Assembly (NCBI GenBank): GCA_039931245.1
Contig: JBDTSH010000006.1
Location: 24,145 to 88,144 of the forward strand
Length of the DNA stretch: 64,000 nucleotides
Origin: UBA4729 sp039931245
GTDB lineage: Bacteria; Patescibacteriota; Saccharimonadia; Saccharimonadales; UBA4665
Direction of reading: 5' to 3'
The first letter of the stretch is position 1. Every line of letters begins with the position of its first letter. Position numbers and translations under genes: made by a program. This document shows positions 59,733 through 64,000 of this stretch, one piece after another. Below the pieces are notes generated by a model that worked only from the letters and a program-made list of their open reading frames with translations, searched no databases and was not told the origin of the DNA.

Positions 59733-61634
59733 ATGATCCAGTCTCCTGAACGCGTTGATAAACGACCCGATTATCAGTCGGAAATAACCCATATACTTTC
59801 GCAACCTCTGCAGCCCGAGATTATCGATAGCTATGCGGATCACACCCTCGACCAATTAATCGACGTTGTCGAACAGGCCGAAGCTGATTTTGTCGCCCGC
59901 CCGACTGTATTGGCCAAAGATCGCGCAGGGATGCAGGACGCTGCCACGAGCTACTTTGGCTTAGGAGACGTGAACCAACTCTTAGACACTGTTGAGGCCA
60001 AAGCTGTAATGATTAAGCATCTCGATGATGTAATCTCTAGAGCTGACCATATGCGTTCTGTGGTTGTACCAACTGATAAAAGTACACAATTTATACGGCC
60101 CGGTCCGATAGAGTTCCAGCCGGCCCTAACAGTCCCACGGCTGAAAACTACACTATTTATTTTGCAGCAGGTCTTCAACATTGACCTTGATAATCCTGAG
60201 GCTTTCTCGCTGAGTGACGGTGATGTAGAAAGCAGCATGATCCGCCAGGCCAGCTACTATATGCTAGACATCTACGGGCTCGACCGAATAGCATTGATCT
60301 GTGACGAAGTAGGCAACGCAAGCTTTATTTTTGACAGCGAGCAGCTAGCAGCAGTCGGTCTTACAAGCCGTGACATAGCGCAATTATCAAAGACCGAGCT
60401 GGATGCAAAGATCATTGCAGAGCCGCGACTTGGCCAACGCCTAGCTTATTCAAAGAATTTTGTATCCGACATGATAACGGCCCTGAAGGATCCTATTGGT
60501 GCTGCTTCAGACGAGCGTGTTGAGCATGTTGTTACTTTAGTTTCAGCGCCTCCTGAAACAGTACTATCTCTGTCTGGTATTACTCGCGCATTTTCGGTGA
60601 GTAACTCAGCCTTAAAATCTACACTGGATCAGTTCAATCTAACCGAGTTGTCTTCTGGCACATACTCGTTTGCTAGTAGGCCTGTACCCGGCTATGACGC
60701 CTGGGCGCAGAACGTAATCTGGGATAAGTTAAAAGAACGAGGATTGATGCTCCCTGAAGCTCCTGAAGGTTACATTAGTGTTAATGGACTGGCTAAGCGG
60801 TTAAACATTGCGAATAATGCTGTTGGTCGCGTGATAGATCAGCAAGCCGAATCGTTGGGAACAGTCAGTCGTTATCGTCCGAATGACCAGTCCGGATCAA
60901 AAAAAGCCGGCGCACCATTTATCGGCCTCTCGCCTCAGCAGCAGCAAATTATCGAATCTCAATTAAGTCGTGATGGTTCACTAATACCTGAAGCGCCTGA
61001 TGGGTACTTGAGCTCTAAAGCCCTCAGCAGGCACTGGGATAAGGCCCAAGGCACCATTAAAAAAGCTATTGAAGAACTCGACTTGACATCAGGTGTCGAA
61101 GGAAAAGTTCGCGCAACTTCTTCAACGGTATTTTCTCCCGAGGATCAGCAGCGGATTTACGATCACCTCGTAAGCAGAGGTTTGTTTGTTGATGCAGCCC
61201 CCGATGGATACCTCTCGGTATACGGTTATGCTAAAAAGCTAGGTGTATCCGATCGGCTAGTTAACGAGGCTGTCCTAGAGCTGGTAGACGAAATTGGGCA
61301 GCTAGAAAAATACTTTGTTGGTCCTCGCCCACGCGATACGCTCTCGCCATCTCAGCAGACTTTTATCGAGCAGTATTTAGCATCCACGGGCAAGCTGGCT
61401 TTGCCAGCGCCCGAAGGAGTGCTAGCATTTGAACTACTTTCCGATACTATACGGGCAAAGTTGAGCGTGGCACCTATTTCGATCAAAGCTGCAATACGCG
61501 AACTCGATAAACAAGGGCTATTAGGTGAACGCAAGGCTTACAAGTTTGGTTCTGTGACGACGGCCGGATTTAGCGTAGACCAACAAGCAATCATTGCCGA
61601 CTACCTCAGTACTCGCAAGCGATCGAAATTATAA
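59733..61634 (+). CDS. 633-residue protein with tandem helix-turn-helix-like repeats
   Basis: The second half carries repeated units of about 75-80 residues: LPEAPEGYISVNGLAKRLNI, IPEAPDGYLSSKALSRHWDK, VDAAPDGYLSVYGYAKKLGV, and a diverged LPAPEGVLAFELLSDTI, each followed by a helix (NNAVGRVIDQ, QGTIKKAIEEL, DRLVNEAVLEL, SIKAAIREL) and often an SPQQQ/SPEDQ/SPSQQ segment. Each reads like a winged-helix DNA-binding module. The N-terminal half is unrecognised. TATAAT lies 6 nt before the ATG. The gene starts 36 nt after tRNA-Ile2. Could be a DNA-binding structural or replication protein; family not recognised. Confidence 0.7.
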   Translation: MIQSPERVDKRPDYQSEITHILSQPLQPEIIDSYADHTLDQLIDVVEQAEADFVARPTVLAKDRAGMQDAATSYFGLGDVNQLLDTVEAKAVMIKHLDDVISRADHMRSVVVPTDKSTQFIRPGPIEFQPALTVPRLKTTLFILQQVFNIDLDNPEAFSLSDGDVESSMIRQASYYMLDIYGLDRIALICDEVGNASFIFDSEQLAAVGLTSRDIAQLSKTELDAKIIAEPRLGQRLAYSKNFVSDMITALKDPIGAASDERVEHVVTLVSAPPETVLSLSGITRAFSVSNSALKSTLDQFNLTELSSGTYSFASRPVPGYDAWAQNVIWDKLKERGLMLPEAPEGYISVNGLAKRLNIANNAVGRVIDQQAESLGTVSRYRPNDQSGSKKAGAPFIGLSPQQQQIIESQLSRDGSLIPEAPDGYLSSKALSRHWDKAQGTIKKAIEELDLTSGVEGKVRATSSTVFSPEDQQRIYDHLVSRGLFVDAAPDGYLSVYGYAKKLGVSDRLVNEAVLELVDEIGQLEKYFVGPRPRDTLSPSQQTFIEQYLASTGKLALPAPEGVLAFELLSDTIRAKLSVAPISIKAAIRELDKQGLLGERKAYKFGSVTTAGFSVDQQAIIADYLSTRKRSKL

Positions 61635-61759
61635 TCTAATAATTATCGTTAGGCCAATCCAGCTCATCATTGTCTTTTTATATACATATAATGGTACAAA
61701 CGAGCTTATATGCCCCCTGCTCTAGCCTCTTTTGAGGAGTTGCGTCTCGTCAGTACTCA

Positions 61760-61930
61760 CTAATTCAATACCCCTGAGGTAGTGTTATTCAGCAGTGAGA
61801 TTAGCTGCTCGTTATAGTTAGCCTCATTAGTATATGTTCGGCGGATTGTCGCTCTGCCGCTGCTATCGACTCCCCCCTGTATCGCCACCAAGCAAGCAAC
61901 GAGCGGGTTACTGGGGTTTCGGGCTTTCGG
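61760..61930 (-). pseudogene. Possible 3' remnant of an unknown gene
   Basis: An open frame of 56 codons reads ARNPSNPLVACLVAIQGGVD, then SSGRATIRRTYTNEANYNEQ and LISLLNNTTSGVLN-stop. The text looks like real protein, but no start codon with a signal is found and the frame is closed upstream by TAG. The surrounding 61635-62096 has no other gene I can support. Confidence 0.3.
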
Positions 61931-62096
61931 CTAGACGCTCGTAATACGGGTAAGAATGGTCACAGACACTCCCCTATAAGCTTTCTACAATGTCTACCAT
62001 GACAATTACACCTAAGTGGCAAATATACCGAGTAGATCTATGGGGGGCCCTCGATTATGGGGGCATTCCGGCACCGCAGCCACGGCCAGTTGAGCT

Positions 62097-62948
62097 GTGG
62101 CGAGCTTAAAAAAATATACCCAAAGTCTGGCTCTCGTCGTTGCTGTTTTGCCGAGGCCGATCCTGATAGTCGATGAACACGGTAAGATTCAATACGCCAA
62201 CGATAATGCCAGCGATTTTTTTGGGGTGAGTGAGCACGAGCTCTTGGGTAATACACTGTCTGCCCTGGTCGCCCCGAGCCATAAACAAAACCTGAACCGA
62301 ACAATTAGCAAGCTGATCAAAGATCGGGAGGGTAAATTTGGGCGGGCTAAACTGCTGACAATTTCAGTTCTCAGTAAAGATGACTCGCGCTTTCCGGTTA
62401 TCGTCTCGATCGCCCAAGTGCTCACCGATGACGGGGCCATGCATGTGCTCCTCGATTTTGAAACGTTTGAATTAGACAATATCGGCAAGGACCTGGCCGC
62501 CCAAAAGCTAAGATCCGGCTTCAGTAAATTCGTGGCTATCCACGCCTTGGAAGTCCTCGAGGACTCGGTCGCAATTTATGATCAAGCGTGGCGTTGCCAG
62601 TATGTCAATGCCGCGGGGTGGGATATTTTGGGGCGGGACAAAAGTGAGGTTTTGGGTAAAAATCTCTGGAAAGTGCTGCCCGATTTAGAAAATTCTGAGT
62701 TCAAAAAAGCAGCTCTCGAAGCGATGCAAACCCAGAATATTGTCGAGTTTGAAGAGTACTATCCCCGCCGCCGACTATGGCTCAAGACTAAGTTCTACCC
62801 TTCAACAATTGGCCTCGTCGTCCAAACTAAAGACATCACCCGGCTCAAAGATCTCGAGCGCATGAACAGCCAGCTGGCGGGCACGCTCGAGGAAGCCATG
62901 CAAGTCTACTGGGATAAAAATAATAAATTCAGACACCAAGATAGGTAG
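62097..62948 (+). CDS. Tandem PAS-domain sensor protein without output domain
   Basis: 283 residues, two PAS domains: VVAVLPRPILIVDEHGKIQY, then ANDNASDFFGVSEHELLGNT, and a second at about 155-265 (VLEDSVAIYDQAWRCQYVNA, WDILGRDKSEVLGKNLWKVL) with the closing TKDITRLKDLERMNSQL. No kinase, GGDEF or HTH follows, so it would act by protein contact. Start is a GTG directly after an in-frame TGA. The C-terminus is a short coiled coil. Confidence 0.85.
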   Translation: MASLKKYTQSLALVVAVLPRPILIVDEHGKIQYANDNASDFFGVSEHELLGNTLSALVAPSHKQNLNRTISKLIKDREGKFGRAKLLTISVLSKDDSRFPVIVSIAQVLTDDGAMHVLLDFETFELDNIGKDLAAQKLRSGFSKFVAIHALEVLEDSVAIYDQAWRCQYVNAAGWDILGRDKSEVLGKNLWKVLPDLENSEFKKAALEAMQTQNIVEFEEYYPRRRLWLKTKFYPSTIGLVVQTKDITRLKDLERMNSQLAGTLEEAMQVYWDKNNKFRHQDR

Positions 62949-63081
62949 ATCGCCCTTCAGGATTAGGCCCCGTCCAGCTCGTCACCCCGGCCTTAGCGGC
63001 GGTGCGCTATACTGCCTATGACACAGTTGGAATAATTACGTTCCGGCCAAACTAAACCTGCGAGACAAGAGGCGCGAACAT

Positions 63082-63624
63082 ATGGCATTCACATTGATTA
63101 TCGGGCCGATGAAGAGTGGGAAATCACTCGAGCTGATTGCCCGCGTGGCCCCGCATGAGTTCGCCAAACATAAGGTGCTTTACGTCCAGCCCGAAAAGAA
63201 TATTCGGGACAGGGGCATTAGTTCCCGGCTTGGCGTCAGTACCGCCTGCCAGTCTTTAAAGTCTCTGCGGGAGATAGACAGCGACTTTGACGTGATCGGG
63301 ATCGATGAGATCCACATGTTCGGGGCTGCCGATGTCCGCTACTTAGCGGGCATTATTAAGACCGGCAAAGAAGTGGTGGTCAGTGGGCTCGATCTCGACT
63401 ACCGCGGCCGGCTACAACCGACGGTGCGCCGACTACTGGAGCTAAAGCCCGACAGCCTCGTCATGAAACTGGCCGTCTGTGATGTCTGTAGCCGCTATGA
63501 GGCCCAATTCAGCCAAATTCTGCACGATGGTGCCCTGGTATTGGCTGGCATGCCGCCCATCGTCCCCGAAGACGGCACCTACCAATACCAAGCCCGCTGC
63601 CGCGCGTGCTTCGTCCAGGTCTAG
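63082..63624 (+). CDS. tdk: Thymidine kinase
   Basis: 180 residues. P-loop IIGPMKSGKSLELIARV (8-15), the Walker B-like VIGIDEIHMF (71-80), and a zinc module with CDVCSRYEAQF and CRACF. It phosphorylates salvaged thymidine, in line with a host-dependent lifestyle and the nucleoside phosphorylase at 12306. The gene stands alone; a TATACT about 70 nt upstream may be its -10. Confidence 0.92.
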   Translation: MAFTLIIGPMKSGKSLELIARVAPHEFAKHKVLYVQPEKNIRDRGISSRLGVSTACQSLKSLREIDSDFDVIGIDEIHMFGAADVRYLAGIIKTGKEVVVSGLDLDYRGRLQPTVRRLLELKPDSLVMKLAVCDVCSRYEAQFSQILHDGALVLAGMPPIVPEDGTYQYQARCRACFVQV

Positions 63625-63642
63625 TTTACTATTTAATAATAA

Positions 63643-63666
63643 AGACCAGAGCCGAAGCCCTGGTCT
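63643..63666 (-). terminator. Terminator hairpin of the secreted-protein gene
   Basis: On the minus strand AGACCAG and CTGGTCT arms with inner GC pairs close a TTCG-type loop and are followed by TTTATTATT. It lies 31 nt after the stop of the gene at 63697. Confidence 0.65.
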
Positions 63667-63696
63667 AATACTATGTATTAAATTTTTTAGTTTATT

Positions 63697-64000
63697 TTAA
63701 TAGCTTAATCTGTTGCTGACTGCATCCTTATTGCTAACTACTGAGCTGACACATTGGCCTTGGTTTTTGTAGCTTGGATTATTGAATTTCTTCCAACCAT
63801 CGTTTTTACATTGGTCTTTGTTTATTGGTTGGTCGACGACTGGTGCTGTGGCATCAATTTTAAAGGCGACCGTTCCGTTTGGCGTCCAATTGGTATCTTG
63901 ACGAAATGTTCCGACCCCAGCTGTTCCCCCGTCTGCGTAGAAGCCGGCAAATGAGGTATTCCAGAATACGTTATCGGCGTTGTCATCATGGCCCACAGTA
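63697..64000 (-). CDS. C-terminal part of a secreted protein
   Basis: About 100 residues, open at the window edge, so the gene begins beyond 64000. The end text PINKDQCKNDGWKKFNNPSY, then KNQGQCVSSV, matches a small cysteine-bearing domain seen at the C-terminus of many secreted bacterial proteins. The part before it (NVFWNTSFAGFYADGG, TPNGTVAFKID) is beta-rich and likely surface-exposed. A GTG at 63996 is in frame but is probably internal. Function unknown. Confidence 0.6.
   Translation of the reverse strand, partial: TVGHDDNADNVFWNTSFAGFYADGGTAGVGTFRQDTNWTPNGTVAFKIDATAPVVDQPINKDQCKNDGWKKFNNPSYKNQGQCVSSVVSNKDAVSNRLSY

Noticed and set aside
59620..61950. Integration at tRNA-Ile2 with an attachment-site duplicate
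   Set aside because: No second copy of the tRNA 3' end and no integrase gene found in the window.
1..64000. CRISPR arrays, insertion sequences, rRNA genes, prophage modules
   Set aside because: None seen: no regularly spaced repeats, transposase motifs, rRNA text or phage structural genes.

Overview
The window reads as chromosomal DNA of a small-genome Gram-positive-like bacterium, most likely a Candidate Phyla Radiation (Patescibacteria) member, and among these Saccharibacteria (TM7) fits best. This placement is an inference from gene content: a minimal type IV pilus operon, a short HrcA with CIRCE elements, RuvABC, YebC, LepA, MurJ and many lineage-restricted single-pass membrane proteins, with no biosynthetic operons. 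UGA is used as a normal stop. By eye the DNA is GC-rich (mid to high fifties per cent) except for an AT-richer stretch at about 55.6-61.9 kb.

Layout. 0-6.4 kb: end of pilC, a pilin, two pseudopilins, a PilX-like protein and pilMNO plus a small membrane protein. 6.4-11.5 kb: PH-domain protein, ruvB, aldo/keto reductase, ruvA, ruvC, yebC. 11.7-15.2 kb: tRNA-Lys, nucleoside phosphorylase, and a redox cluster (two rhodaneses, Fur-family regulator with a perfect operator palindrome, glutaredoxin, isoprenylcysteine-methyltransferase-like protein). 15.2-18.7 kb: two GH13 glucan enzymes. 19.4-22.6 kb: RimK ligase, RimB-like aspartic protease, a second ATP-grasp enzyme, a 36-residue membrane protein and a divergent GGDEF diguanylate cyclase. 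22.6-29.4 kb: chaperone region (dnaJ, NYN protein, dnaK, grpE, hrcA, gmk) with two CIRCE operators. 29.5-40.4 kb: baeRF-like protein, lepA, murJ, ftsH, tilS, phosphatase, HAM1, TauE. 40.6-55.8 kb: tRNA-Met and a run of lineage-specific small, membrane and regulatory genes, including a self-contained 29-codon gene, an MFS transporter, corA, a pentapeptide-repeat membrane protein and a PadR/PspC pair. 55.8-62 kb: AT-rich accessory segment with gene remnants, a Fic protein behind a 93-bp palindrome, an EamA transporter, tRNA-fMet, a DivIC-like protein, tRNA-Ile2(CAU) and a 633-residue repeat protein. 62-64 kb: tandem-PAS protein, thymidine kinase and the end of a secreted protein.

Two genome-wide habits stand out. 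First, most genes that begin a transcription unit have a -10 hexamer (TATAAT, TATACT, TATAGT, TATGCT and similar) only 6-10 nt before the start codon, so transcription would start at or next to the start codon (leaderless mRNAs); this sets many start choices below and exposes several genes of 29-45 codons. Second, genes are tightly packed, with 4-nt ATGA overlaps inside operons and convergent genes sharing CTAG, TTAA or TTAG stop tetranucleotides.

The most promising candidate for an undescribed system is the RimK / aspartic protease / ATP-grasp / GGDEF neighbourhood. It resembles the Pseudomonas rimABK ribosome-modification pathway but has a diguanylate cyclase and an extra ligase where Pseudomonas has the EAL phosphodiesterase RimA. 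The 29-residue peptide gene with its own promoter and the Fic gene with four symmetric half-sites come next.
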